This document shows positions 26,110 through 35,053 of a stretch of 64,000 nt of DNA, one piece after another. Position numbers and translations under genes: made by a program. The notes under the pieces were generated by a model. It was not told the DNA's origin, did not search any database, and was given only the letters and a program-made list of their open reading frames with translations. The DNA is from an uncultured Aquimarina sp. (lineage in GTDB: Bacteria; Bacteroidota; Bacteroidia; Flavobacteriales; Flavobacteriaceae). The first letter of the stretch is position 1. Every line of letters begins with the position of its first letter. Location: NCBI GenBank assembly GCA_947498775.1, contig CANMLL010000013.1, positions 1 through 64,000 on the forward strand. The letters are read 5' to 3'.

Positions 26110-27855
26110 TCACCTCAAAACCCGATACACAGGATACCTCATATACGCCTTTTCATAATGATTAGATTGTTTGTGTATCCAGTCTAATTGAGTATACCAA
26201 TTGTTAGCAAAAGCAGTATCTTTTTTCTTTTCTTCAAATTGAATTCTTAAGTTTTCATTTTGCTTTAATAATTCAACAGCTTTGTCTTCCCATACATAAG
26301 GCGAGAACCCTTCTTTTTGTTGTAAAGTAGTGTCAAAAAAGTTCCAGTTAAAGAAAGAATCCGGAGCTTCTGGTTCTAGAGTTTCTATAAGGTACCTAAA
26401 TCCTCTCTGGTTTGTATGTACTATAATATCACCTTTTTTGAAAGTAATCCTGCCGTTACTTTTTGTTATAGAAGTATTATAATGTAAATAATGCCCTTCG
26501 TAAGGATTTTTTCTTGTCTTATAATCCGAAATATGATATGTTTCTACCGTAATGACACTATCTTTTTCTAGCATTTTGAATTCAATTTGATTCAATTTCA
26601 ACAAGTCAATTACACTCCACCAACCTTGCGGGATTACATATGCTTTTGGAACCTTAATTTTAGTAATTGGGATAAAATAGTTTTTATAGTCGATTTCTTT
26701 TGAGTAAGGTTTATCTTGATAATATTTGAGACGTTTTGCTCCTGTAATTTTGCTATTAATAAATCCTCCCTCATATCCTTCAAAAGCAAACTTTGTGACC
26801 CTGGTTGTGTCTACTTTCCAATTAACCGGATATATTTTTTGTTCGGATTGTTCTATGAATGCTTTTTCTCGTAATGATCGTATAGTTTCTCCGTCTTTTT
26901 CTGTGATTTCGATCATAGATTTCATTAATTCATATGTTCCTTCAACCCTTTGCTTGTAGGGTTTTAGCATATGAGTTTCAACCATCATTCCTAAGGTATT
27001 CCATAGCGTAGTATAGCCGGTCGAATATCTGGGAGAATCCATGAATTGTGTCCAGCCTTTATCAGGAGTGGTTCCCCATACATTTACATAAGGCGTGATA
27101 TCCCATTTTTTGTTTTTAAGCGAAGCTTCCAACTTTGGATGCATTTGAGTATGAAGATAATTGCCTAATTCTCCTCCTAATTTGTTATGTTGTGTAAATA
27201 AATGGGTCAAGGTATATTGATAATCAGCACCATTGCTTACATGATTGTCTATAAAAACATCGGGTTGTACCAAATGAAATAGCTTAGCAAAAGCCTTTGC
27301 ATTTTTGGTATCATTCTTTATAAAATCGCGATTTAGATCATAATTGCGAGCATTTCCTCTAAAACCATATTCTTTTGGACCATTTTGGTTAGTTCTTGTA
27401 CCAGAATTTCGGTTTAAAGCTCCACCAATATTATAAACAGGAATAGTAACCAAAACAGTATTTTTTGGAGCCTCAATTTTGCCTTGAATGATATCTCTAA
27501 ATAACATCATGGTTGCATCAATACCATCACTTTCTCCTGGGTGAATACCATTGTTGATCAACAACACCCGTTTGGTTTTACGAATTGTTTCGAAATCAAA
27601 TTCTCGATCAGGATTTAGGGTAACCATATGCAAAGGATTTCCGCTATCAGTTATTCCAATTTCTTGAATATTGATTTCAGCATATCCTTTGGCAAGATTT
27701 CTATAATAGGTAATGACTTCGGAATATGTCGGAGTTTCGGTTCCATTGCTTTTTTCAAAAAGAGTGGTGAAATCAAAGTTTTTTAAAATGTCTTTTTCTG
27801 AAGTGTTACAAGAAAAAACAAGTAAAGTGCAGATTGCCAGTAAGATTCTTTGCAT
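26110..27855 (-). CDS. M14-family metallopeptidase lipoprotein
   Basis: The 581-residue zinc carboxypeptidase-like protein has a lipobox (LLVFSC, Cys 16), the zinc motif HPGE as His 105/Glu 108 in NNGIHPGESDGID, and the third ligand region VFIDNHVSNGADYQY. The C-terminal third is extra and of unknown fold. It should be anchored in the envelope and trim peptides or peptidoglycan. Monocistronic. Confidence 0.88.
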   Translation of the reverse strand: MQRILLAICTLLVFSCNTSEKDILKNFDFTTLFEKSNGTETPTYSEVITYYRNLAKGYAEINIQEIGITDSGNPLHMVTLNPDREFDFETIRKTKRVLLINNGIHPGESDGIDATMMLFRDIIQGKIEAPKNTVLVTIPVYNIGGALNRNSGTRTNQNGPKEYGFRGNARNYDLNRDFIKNDTKNAKAFAKLFHLVQPDVFIDNHVSNGADYQYTLTHLFTQHNKLGGELGNYLHTQMHPKLEASLKNKKWDITPYVNVWGTTPDKGWTQFMDSPRYSTGYTTLWNTLGMMVETHMLKPYKQRVEGTYELMKSMIEITEKDGETIRSLREKAFIEQSEQKIYPVNWKVDTTRVTKFAFEGYEGGFINSKITGAKRLKYYQDKPYSKEIDYKNYFIPITKIKVPKAYVIPQGWWSVIDLLKLNQIEFKMLEKDSVITVETYHISDYKTRKNPYEGHYLHYNTSITKSNGRITFKKGDIIVHTNQRGFRYLIETLEPEAPDSFFNWNFFDTTLQQKEGFSPYVWEDKAVELLKQNENLRIQFEEKKKDTAFANNWYTQLDWIHKQSNHYEKAYMRYPVYRVLR

Positions 27856-27955
27856 AATTTGTGATTGTGAAGTCCAAATATACTAAGATTTGCATAGTGA
27901 GAATCTTCTATAACGTTATAGTATTGCCTAATAAAGAGATACCTTTTGATTTTAC

Positions 27956-27985
27956 TTGCTGTACTGTAAAATAAACGTATTTTTG
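27956..27985 (+). promoter_or_regulatory. Promoter of the SulP gene
   Basis: A TTG at 27956-27958 and TATTTTTG at 27978-27985 are 19 nt apart, fitting the Bacteroidota -33/-7 pair. Transcription would begin about 15-20 nt before ATG 28007. The TTG is also the first codon of the longest frame and so cannot be the protein start. Confidence 0.6.
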
Positions 27986-28006
27986 CTGCCTCAAAATACC
28001 ACAGCT

Positions 28007-29605
28007 ATGACAGAGTTTGTAAGAAAAAGAGTGGCCAATGCCAAAAATGATATTTTATCAGGGTTAACCGTTGCTCTTGCTTTGGTACCCGAAGCGGTTG
28101 CTTTTGCATTTGTTGCCGGAGTGGATCCTTTGGTAGGATTATATGCGGCATTTATGATTGGATTAATCACTTCAATCTTTGGAGGAAGACCGGGTATGAT
28201 TTCTGGAGCAACTGGTGCCCTTGCCGTGGTTATGGTAAGCCTTGTTGCCGATGGAAATGCCATGGGAGCTCCTGAAGAAGAACTTGGGTTGTATTATCTT
28301 TTTGCAACCGTAATTTTGATGGGAATTATACAAATGCTAGCCGGAGTCCTTAAGTTGGGTAAGTTTGTACGTTTGATCCCCCATCCGGTAATGATGGGCT
28401 TTGTAAATGGTCTGGCAATCGTGATCTTTCTTTCTCAGTTAGGAATGTTCAAAGAGTTTGTGAACGGAGAGAAAATATGGATGCAAGGCATAGGTTTGTG
28501 GTTGACCCTGGGATTGGTATTGCTCACCATGGCAATCATGTGGGGGCTGCCAAAATTAAAAGCAACATCAAAATTACCTGAAGCTTTGATAGGGATTGTT
28601 GTAGTATCTGCAATTGTGATACTCGGAAAACTTGATGTAGCAACCGTAGGGAGTTTTATTAAAGATGGGGGTGGAGAAGGTCTAAAAGGTGGATTACCAC
28701 AGTTTCAATTTGATATTTTTAATAAAGTACCCCTGAATTGGGAAACCTTTAAGTTTATTGGGCCTTATGCATTGATATTAGCCGCCATTGGATTAATAGA
28801 ATCTTTGATGACTCTAAATCTTATTGACGAATTAACTGAAACCAGGGGGCATTCGAATAGAGAATGTCTTGCTCAGGGAGGAGCAAATATTGTTACGGGG
28901 TTATTTGGCGGAATGGGGGGTTGTGCCATGATAGGGCAATCTATTATTAATATCAAAGGAGGAGGGCGCACCAGGCTCTCTGGTATTGTGGCCGCAGTAA
29001 CCTTGCTATTATTTATCTTATTTGCCTCAGGATTAATAGAGCAGGTGCCTATTGCTGCATTAGTTGGAGTAATGTTTATGGTGGTTATTGGTACTTTTGC
29101 CTGGTCTAGTTTCAGGATTATCAATAAAATTCCGTTAACAGATGCTATTGTATTGGTTGCGGTCTCTTTACTCACAGTATTCTTCGATTTGGCGGTTGCG
29201 GTAATTGCAGGTGTGATTATGTCTGCTCTGGCATTTGCATGGGAGAATGCCAAAAAGATTCGGGCAAGAAAACATATCAAGGAAGACGGGACCAAAGTAT
29301 ATGAGATTTGGGGACCTCTTTTCTTCGGAAGTATACAGGCATTTAATAGTAAGTTTGATGTAGCGAATGATCCGGAAAATGTAGAGATCGATTTTATTGA
29401 ATCTCGTGTGAGTGACCACTCGGCTTTGGAGGCTATATGGGCTTTGGTAGGAAAATATGAAGAAGCAGGTAAGAAAGTGAAAATAAAGCATCTTAGCGAA
29501 GAGTGTCAGGCCTTAATGATTAAAGCCTCGCCTAGACTGGCAAGCGTTATAGAACATGATGTAGATGATCCCCGATATCATGTGATGGCCAAGGTTATGG
29601 AATAA
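28007..29605 (+). CDS. SulP family anion transporter
   Basis: From ATG 28007 (532 residues) this is a SLC26/SulP carrier: about 10-14 membrane spans with ALALVPEAVAFAFVAGVDPL, GGRPGMISGATGALAVV, MGGCAMIGQSIINIKGGGRTR (in part) and a C-terminal cytosolic STAS domain (about 425-532, YEIWGPLFFGSIQAF; DFIESRVSDHSALEAI). Substrate could be sulfate or bicarbonate; not decided by sequence. No carbonic anhydrase or sulfate assimilation gene is adjacent. Confidence 0.92.
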   Translation: MTEFVRKRVANAKNDILSGLTVALALVPEAVAFAFVAGVDPLVGLYAAFMIGLITSIFGGRPGMISGATGALAVVMVSLVADGNAMGAPEEELGLYYLFATVILMGIIQMLAGVLKLGKFVRLIPHPVMMGFVNGLAIVIFLSQLGMFKEFVNGEKIWMQGIGLWLTLGLVLLTMAIMWGLPKLKATSKLPEALIGIVVVSAIVILGKLDVATVGSFIKDGGGEGLKGGLPQFQFDIFNKVPLNWETFKFIGPYALILAAIGLIESLMTLNLIDELTETRGHSNRECLAQGGANIVTGLFGGMGGCAMIGQSIINIKGGGRTRLSGIVAAVTLLLFILFASGLIEQVPIAALVGVMFMVVIGTFAWSSFRIINKIPLTDAIVLVAVSLLTVFFDLAVAVIAGVIMSALAFAWENAKKIRARKHIKEDGTKVYEIWGPLFFGSIQAFNSKFDVANDPENVEIDFIESRVSDHSALEAIWALVGKYEEAGKKVKIKHLSEECQALMIKASPRLASVIEHDVDDPRYHVMAKVME

Positions 29606-29643
29606 AAATGTATATTTCGATACTAAATCGAACGAATTTGTAA

Positions 29644-30384
29644 ATGGAGATTCCTTTTGAACCTGTTGTTTTTGGTATTAAATTGAATATCCATTTGATT
29701 TTAGAATATGCAGCCTTCTTCATAGGTTTTCGATATTATATATACCTTAAAAAACACGCACAAGACCCAATAACCAATAATAATCGGTTGTCGATTATTA
29801 TCGGTGCAGTATTTGGAGCCTTTGTTGGCTCCAGAATTGTTGGGTTTTTAGAAAATCCTGTTTTCTCTTCTGGTCCAGAATATTTTCTCGTATTACTAAA
29901 CGCCAAAACAATTATGGGGGGACTCCTTGGAGGACTTCTGGGAGTAGAATTAGCAAAGAAGGTAATTCATGAAAAGAAGTCTTCAGGGGATTTGTTTACC
30001 TTCCCAATCATATTAGGAATTCTAATTGGTAGAGTGGGGTGTTTTTTGGCAGGAATAAATGAATTTACGTATGGTATAGAAACAACTTCTTTTTTAGGAA
30101 TGGATCTCGGAGACGGACTAAAAAGATTACCAATTGCGCTTTTCGAAGTTGTTTTTCTAATTATTTTATGGGTTTTTCTAAGATATCTTAAGAAGCAGAA
30201 AACGCTTAAAAATGGGTTGTTATTTCAATATTTTATGATCTCTTATTTCTCGTTTCGTTTTATGATAGAATTTTTAAAGCCCAATATATTTTTGATCTTA
30301 GGGTTAAGTAGTATTCAGTATTTATGTATCTTATGCTGGATTTATTATCATAAAACCATTCGAAAGCTATTTTATGCCAATTAG
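29644..30384 (+). CDS. Lgt-like (prolipoprotein diacylglyceryl transferase family) membrane protein
   Basis: The 246-residue, seven-helix protein is of the Lgt fold but is not a normal Lgt. The family loop GRIGNFINGE is here GRVGCFLAGINEFTYG (Arg 130 kept, Asn replaced by Cys 133, the Glu lost), and the HGG motif is MGG (91-93). The C-terminal FRFMIEFLKP keeps Arg 205 and Glu 209. It probably handles a phospholipid or a lipid head group, but the reaction is unknown. Its stop overlaps the start of the radical SAM gene by 11 nt. Confidence 0.8.
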   Translation: MEIPFEPVVFGIKLNIHLILEYAAFFIGFRYYIYLKKHAQDPITNNNRLSIIIGAVFGAFVGSRIVGFLENPVFSSGPEYFLVLLNAKTIMGGLLGGLLGVELAKKVIHEKKSSGDLFTFPIILGILIGRVGCFLAGINEFTYGIETTSFLGMDLGDGLKRLPIALFEVVFLIILWVFLRYLKKQKTLKNGLLFQYFMISYFSFRFMIEFLKPNIFLILGLSSIQYLCILCWIYYHKTIRKLFYAN

Positions 30385-31768
30385 AAATTATACCTACTAC
30401 GATTTTACATTAAGTTTATGTCCAAGTTGTCTTAAAAGAGTAGATGCAAAGATCGTTTTTGAAGACGACAAAGTATTTATGCTAAAACGTTGTCCCGAAC
30501 ATGGTAGGTCCAAAGTTTTAATAGCCGACGATATTGAGTATTATAAAAATATAAGGAATTACAATAAACCTTCAGAATTTCCATACAAATTTAATACGAC
30601 TACGGATTATGGTTGTCCTTATGACTGTGGATTATGCCCAGATCATGAACAGCATTCTTGTTTAACCATTATTGAAGTTACGGATCGTTGTAATCTTACT
30701 TGTCCGACTTGTTATGCCTCTTCTTCGCCCAATTATGGTCGTCATCGTACACTTGAAGAAATTAAAAAAATGTTGGATACGATCGTAGAGAATGAAAAAG
30801 AACCAGATGTTGTGCAAATTAGTGGAGGAGAACCTACGGTACATCCTCAGTTTTTTGAAATTCTCGAGTATGCCAAAAAGTTACCGATTCGCCACCTTAT
30901 GGTCAATACTAATGGGATTCGTATAGCCAAAGACATTAATTTTACAAAGCAATTGGCAAGCTATATGCCCGATTTTGAAGTGTATTTGCAGTTTGATTCA
31001 TTACAAGCCGAAGTATTACAAAAATTAAGAGGTGAAGATCTAACCAAAATACGAAAGCAAGCCATAGCAAATCTTAATCAATTTAATCTTTCTACTACCT
31101 TAGTGGTCACTTTAGAAAAAGGGCTTAACGATGATGAGATCGGATCGATTATTGCGTTTGCCACACAGCAGAAATGTGTTCGGGGAGTTACTTTTCAACC
31201 TACACAAATAGCGGGGCGTCTAGAAGATTTTGATACACAAACCAATAGAATTACACTAACCGAGGTTAGAAGAAAAATCCTGGAACAATTTCCGGTTTTT
31301 GAGGCAGATGATCTTATTCCTGTGCCATGTAATCCTGATGCTTTGGTCATGGGATATGCTTTAAAAAATGAAGAAGGTCTTTTACCACTTACACGATATA
31401 TTAACCCCGCAGATTTATTAGATAATGGTAAAAACACCATTGTATATGAACAGGATGAGGAGTTACACGGTAAAGTTTTAGAGTTATTTAGTACCGGAAA
31501 CTCGGTAGAAACCGCTTCAGAGAATTTGAAATCAATAATGTGTTGTCTTCCGGAAATTGACGCACCGGATTTGGGATACGATAATCTCTTTAGAATTATT
31601 ATTATGCAGTTTATAGATGCGTACAATTTTGATGTACGTGCAATCAAAAAATCTTGCGTTCATATTGTAAATAAAGATAATAAGATCATCCCCTTTGAGA
31701 CCATGAATTTATTTTACCGAGATGATAAACAAGAATATTTAGAAAAACTTAGAAAAGAAATGATATGA
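30374..31768 (+). CDS. Radical SAM enzyme of the Tes/MJ0619-like type
   Basis: The 464-residue protein has an N-terminal Cys pair plus Cys 40 (CPSC 16-19; CPEHG) like a rubredoxin-type site, a second cluster motif CPYDCGLC with Cys 96 (81-96), then the radical SAM CNLTCPTC (Cys 106, 110, 113) and SGGEPTVHP. The ending IPFETMNLFYRD also fits the family. Relatives are archaeal tetraether lipid synthase and the MJ0619 methylase, which act on unactivated alkyl carbons or pterins. It overlaps the Lgt-like gene before it and the small membrane gene after it. Confidence 0.85.
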   Translation: MPIRNYTYYDFTLSLCPSCLKRVDAKIVFEDDKVFMLKRCPEHGRSKVLIADDIEYYKNIRNYNKPSEFPYKFNTTTDYGCPYDCGLCPDHEQHSCLTIIEVTDRCNLTCPTCYASSSPNYGRHRTLEEIKKMLDTIVENEKEPDVVQISGGEPTVHPQFFEILEYAKKLPIRHLMVNTNGIRIAKDINFTKQLASYMPDFEVYLQFDSLQAEVLQKLRGEDLTKIRKQAIANLNQFNLSTTLVVTLEKGLNDDEIGSIIAFATQQKCVRGVTFQPTQIAGRLEDFDTQTNRITLTEVRRKILEQFPVFEADDLIPVPCNPDALVMGYALKNEEGLLPLTRYINPADLLDNGKNTIVYEQDEELHGKVLELFSTGNSVETASENLKSIMCCLPEIDAPDLGYDNLFRIIIMQFIDAYNFDVRAIKKSCVHIVNKDNKIIPFETMNLFYRDDKQEYLEKLRKEMI

Positions 31769-31983
31769 TACTAAATTCAGTTGCGTTTGAGCCAGGCAAT
31801 CTTGATGGGATAATTTATTTAATTCTTGCAGTACTTTTAGTTCCACCGATATTTCTTGCTAGTATTGGGTTTGCATTATTTTACAATAATTATCGTAAAG
31901 CTGGTAAAATCTTTTTCATTCTTTCAGGTGTCTATCTGGTAATCGGATTAGGAATATGTGGGGTCTTATTGAGTGGGTTCTAA
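31765..31983 (+). CDS. Small two-helix membrane protein
   Basis: The 72-residue protein has two hydrophobic helices (about 14-36, IIYLILAVLLVPPIFLASIG; and 49-70, FFILSGVYLVIGLGICGVLL). Its ATG overlaps the radical SAM stop as ATGA, so translation is coupled and the three genes form one unit. I recognise no family. Confidence 0.75.
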   Translation: MILNSVAFEPGNLDGIIYLILAVLLVPPIFLASIGFALFYNNYRKAGKIFFILSGVYLVIGLGICGVLLSGF

Positions 31984-32090
31984 ATCAAGATTTCTCTAAA
32001 TTCATATCGCTTCTTTATGATGATAACAAAAGTGATGAAGCAGATATTTTCAGTTTGTTAAATATTGATACTGAAAAAGGATACTTTTAA
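31956..32090 (+). CDS. Possible 44-residue small ORF
   Basis: An open frame begins at ATG 31956 inside the end of the small membrane gene and runs to TAA 32090, right at a terminator hairpin. The product would open MWGLIEWVLNQDFSKFISLL and end NIDTEKGYF, acidic and without a signal. Its ending at the terminator is the main support; no ribosome site is obvious. It may be chance. Confidence 0.25.
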   Translation: MWGLIEWVLNQDFSKFISLLYDDNKSDEADIFSLLNIDTEKGYF

Positions 32091-32108
32091 CGAAAAGTAC
32101 CCTTTTTT
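32074..32108 (+). terminator. Terminator of the Lgt-like/radical SAM operon
   Basis: AAAAAGGATACTTTT pairs with AAAAGTACCCTTTTT (one mismatch) around a short loop AACG, followed by T residues. It ends the 29.6-32.1 kb operon. The rest of the 370-bp space up to 32353 holds one small minus-strand gene (32135-32257). Confidence 0.7.
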
Positions 32109-32134
32109 ATTAATGAGTATTATTTTTTAAAACT

Positions 32135-32257
32135 TTACTTCTTTAAAGTTCCTCTGGGAACGTCAGACCTACTTACAGATCCATTGGATATTCTAAATTT
32201 GTTAAACTCTTCTTTGATTGTGGTTAGTTCGTTTTTTAGTGTTGAAATGTTTTTCAT
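32135..32257 (-). CDS. 40-residue protein related to the one at 34194
   Basis: A short frame from ATG 32257 encodes MKNISTLKNELTTIKEEFNK followed by FRISNGSVSRSDVP and a Lys end. It matches the first 34 residues of the protein at 34194-34493 (MKNLTNLK..L...KE.FN..RISNG..S) at about 15 positions, so it is likely a real gene or a truncated paralog. It lies 96 nt downstream of the LCM-type methyltransferase on the same strand. Function unknown. Confidence 0.55.
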   Translation of the reverse strand: MKNISTLKNELTTIKEEFNKFRISNGSVSRSDVPRGTLKK

Positions 32258-32353
32258 AGCTATTAATTTTGGGGATTTTATCAAAGATATGTAAAATATC
32301 CAAAAGTTTACGGTTTAACCATAAAAAAAGTAATGTTTATGCGCTTTACTATA

Positions 32354-33175
32354 TTATGCTTTGGACAGTATGAACAGGCTTTCGTTAAGAATTTGTGTTT
32401 TATCTCTTATGCTATGTTCTGAAGCATGTATTTTTGATAAATCAAATTCATCGGTACTTTCAATGACTTTATAGCCATTTACCTTGGAAAAATAGGAACG
32501 CGGTATCGTTTGATGTGAGAAAGCGTCATTAGTATCATTGTTACTGTCAAAATAATGTAATAAGCGTTCATAAACAGCGGTGTTTTCTACTTCGGGTAAA
32601 TACGTAACAAGACCAACAAGGTCACCTGGTTTTTGTAGTTCTTTAAACACTTCAAATAATTTGTTTGTTGTAGTGCGATTCAAAAAGAATACAACTCCTT
32701 CAATAAGAATAAAAGTAGGTTCTTTTTTTATGATAGGACGTAAGGAATTTACCATTTCTTCAACCGAATTTTTATTGAAGTCGATAGCTGCGTATTGAAC
32801 GTCACGGTAGGGTAACTTACCTTCCTGTGTCCAATGATCAATTTTTTCCTTTTTGTAATCAATGATATCTTTTTTATCAATTTCTATCGTAGAAACATTG
32901 TCATCAAACGAGAATTGATACATGCTAAATCCAGACCCGAAGTTGATTAATGTACCGCCACCGTTTTCTTTAAAAAAAGAATTCATACTTTCATAAAAAA
33001 AACGATTTCTGAGACTGTGTAAAATAGCTTCATGCTCTGATACACTTTTTAAAATATCCGGAATCAAAGCATCTGTAGCTGGATTGTTCCATAATTTGGC
33101 ATACGTGTCTTTGCTAACATCTTCATGATATGATCTATAGGTAGATACAACAAAAGCGGTCTCGTGGATTTGCAT
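32354..33175 (-). CDS. LCM-type SAM-dependent methyltransferase
   Basis: The 273-residue protein resembles the leucine carboxyl methyltransferase family (PF04072): N-terminal SYRSYHEDVSKDTYAKLWNN, a SAM-binding loop NFGSGFSMYQF about residues 76-86, acid residue in STIEIDKKD, and LIEGVVFFLN (normally EGV..YL). Bacterial members methylate carboxyl or hydroxyl groups of small molecules or peptides. Substrate unknown. It is flanked on both sides by genes for the related small proteins at 32135 and 34194. Confidence 0.82.
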   Translation of the reverse strand: MQIHETAFVVSTYRSYHEDVSKDTYAKLWNNPATDALIPDILKSVSEHEAILHSLRNRFFYESMNSFFKENGGGTLINFGSGFSMYQFSFDDNVSTIEIDKKDIIDYKKEKIDHWTQEGKLPYRDVQYAAIDFNKNSVEEMVNSLRPIIKKEPTFILIEGVVFFLNRTTTNKLFEVFKELQKPGDLVGLVTYLPEVENTAVYERLLHYFDSNNDTNDAFSHQTIPRSYFSKVNGYKVIESTDEFDLSKIHASEHSIRDKTQILNESLFILSKA

Positions 33176-33269
33176 AATACTCTGATCTATACTATAAAAT
33201 TAGTATTAACCATATAAATCCTTGATAACCATTATACAAATTTTAACTTTTTGCAAATAATACTAGTCA

Positions 33270-33307
33270 AATAAACCTCAAAGGTTTCAAAACTATTGAG
33301 GTTTATT
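33270..33307. terminator. Hairpin between GyrI-like and methyltransferase genes
   Basis: The 12-bp arms AATAAACCTCAA and TTGAGGTTTATT pair perfectly around a 14-nt loop. It lies 110 nt beyond the GyrI-like gene stop (minus strand) and before the methyltransferase start. The T run is weak, so termination is likely but not certain. Confidence 0.5.
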
Positions 33308-33419
33308 CCGTTTTATTGTAAGGATTTATAGTATCTAATCTAAATAATTCTATGATGGCCCGCCCAACTAAATCAGTCAGGTAGGTTTTGTCTGGACGAT
33401 TGTTTGTTTCAAGAAATTT

Positions 33420-33878
33420 TTATTCAACACCGATAAAAATATCGACTTCAGCATTGGTAAGGTCTTGGGCTCTTTGGTCATAAACTTCAAAATCTGCAGA
33501 AAAAGTTCTATTTAAATCGGTATGCCATATCTTCTCCCAGGCTTCAGGAATAGCGTTCTTGGTCACATCACCTTTTGCGGTAAACTTGGAATAGTTACCG
33601 TTATTAATGGTTATACCTATCATACCGTTAGGAATTGTGTCCAGGTTGCTAACTTTACAGCCTACAATAGTAGTGTATTTACCAGTGGCTCCATTCTCAT
33701 AATCGGTGTAAATTCCGAATAACGTATCCTCTAGTTTGTTTGGGATTTTGTGCAAAGCTCCTTGCTTCATAAAAGTGTTCCAGAGGTTCTCAATATCTTT
33801 TGTGATGTGCTGGTCTTCATTTCTTGTGCGTACAGAAAGACCAATTACGTGAAACTCATTAAATTTTGTAATTGTCAT
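33420..33878 (-). CDS. GyrI-like effector-binding domain protein
   Basis: From ATG 33878 (152 residues) the protein is a stand-alone GyrI/AraC_E_bind domain: FHVIGLSVRTRNE, ENLWNTFMKQGALHKIPNKL, LFGIYTDYENGATGKYTTIV, and IPEAWEKIWHTDL. No DNA-binding domain is fused. Such domains bind small hydrophobic molecules or inhibit gyrase. A longer frame from 33932 has an N-terminal tail not typical of the family. Confidence 0.85.
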   Translation of the reverse strand: MTITKFNEFHVIGLSVRTRNEDQHITKDIENLWNTFMKQGALHKIPNKLEDTLFGIYTDYENGATGKYTTIVGCKVSNLDTIPNGMIGITINNGNYSKFTAKGDVTKNAIPEAWEKIWHTDLNRTFSADFEVYDQRAQDLTNAEVDIFIGVE

Positions 33879-34193
33879 ATTTATGGTTTTTAAGATGAAT
33901 GTATAACCAAAAATAGAGGAGGGAGATGACAAAGGTATGTCAGTAGTGATTTTAGCGAACAGGTTTTTAATGATTATTTAAACGAAAGGAATGTGTATTT
34001 ATGAATAACAATGATTTGATATTGCTAGAACATTACCAATAAACCGAAAATCAGTTAATCGGATTTTTATGTATTTCAACTACGGTTTATCCGTAAAAAA
34101 ATAGTTTAAAAACCTTGAAAATTCCAAAAGCAGTGTGCTGTATTAGGAATAGATATTGTCAATAAAGGTGGCCTAAAAAAGAAAGCAGGCATA

Positions 34194-34493
34194 TTAGAAT
34201 CTACTTCTTCTTTTTCCAAAATAACCACCTTTGATCTTTTCACTATAGGATTTTACAGCTTTTACATTGTCTTCTCCATTAGTCATAGAATCACTGGCCA
34301 TTGTTTCAAAAACTTGATTTACAGTGTTTTTTATGGATTGTTTAGCAATCAGACTTTCTAAGTTTTTATCAAAAGAAGCTTTTTCTTCAACGAGCGTTTC
34401 TAGTTTTGATATTTTTCCATTTGAAATTCTATAGGCATTGAATTTTTCTTTTCTCTGCTCAAGATCTATTTTCAGGTTGGTTAAATTTTTCAA
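34194..34493 (-). CDS. 99-residue protein with leader-like N terminus and basic GG tail
   Basis: The start codon is TTG 34493; its placement is supported by the related ATG-started protein at 32135. It begins (M)KNLTNLKIDLEQRKEKFN and RISNGKISKLETL, is helical in the middle, and ends KIKGGYFGKRRSRF, a Gly-Gly followed by nine mostly basic/aromatic residues. I recognise no family. The GG could be a cleavage site, but this is speculative. Confidence 0.55.
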   Translation of the reverse strand: MKNLTNLKIDLEQRKEKFNAYRISNGKISKLETLVEEKASFDKNLESLIAKQSIKNTVNQVFETMASDSMTNGEDNVKAVKSYSEKIKGGYFGKRRSRF

Positions 34494-34699
34494 AATATAT
34501 TTTTTTTAGATTTGGAATTGTAAGATACAAAAAATAAGAATATTCTGTATAAGAAAATGTTAAAAAAATTAAACAATACTTAATTTTAAATTAAAATGTA
34601 TACTTTCGTTCAACATAAAAGTTTGAAAGGGAAACTGAAAATGTAACTTAGGGTAAATAGATCGTCATTGGATAAGTAACATTTTAAAACTTTAATATT

Positions 34700-35038
34700 A
34701 TGATTATACAAAGCCCCTTAAACTTAGAAAAGGTGATTGAGATCACCGGAGCGCAGGCTGCCATGATTCTGGATACTGATGGTAATTTAATTGATTCTAC
34801 AAACATTAGTTTCGAAGAAAATATAGCCGCGATGACCGAAATGGCATTTTCCATGTGTAAAGACTTATCAGAGGATTTAAACAATGGGAGTTTAGAACAG
34901 CTTATGGCTAAAACTTCTGAAGGTTTTTTGATAGCTAACAAGGTAAAATCGAATCATATCGTCGCTGCATTGTGTAAAGACCATTCTAAACTGGGTCTTT
35001 TCCTTAAAAAAATGAATTCTTTAGAAACTACTGTTTAA
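34700..35038 (+). CDS. Roadblock/LC7-like domain protein 1
   Basis: The 112-residue protein has the roadblock/LC7 pattern: an N-terminal helix (NLEKVIEITGAQAAMILDTDG, in part), beta strands, a long helix (IAAMTEMAFSMCKDLSEDLN) and a second sheet (EGFLIANKVKSNHIVAALC). Such domains dimerise and often regulate small GTPases (MglB-like). A near-consensus promoter TACTTTCG lies about 95 nt upstream. It is followed after 15 nt by a similar gene. Confidence 0.7.
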   Translation: MIIQSPLNLEKVIEITGAQAAMILDTDGNLIDSTNISFEENIAAMTEMAFSMCKDLSEDLNNGSLEQLMAKTSEGFLIANKVKSNHIVAALCKDHSKLGLFLKKMNSLETTV

Positions 35039-35053
35039 TTTAAATCAATAACT

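Noticed and set aside
32135..32257. Classifying the 40-residue protein as a lanthipeptide precursor
   Set aside because: It has no GG site and no Cys; only its likeness to the 34194 protein is supported.
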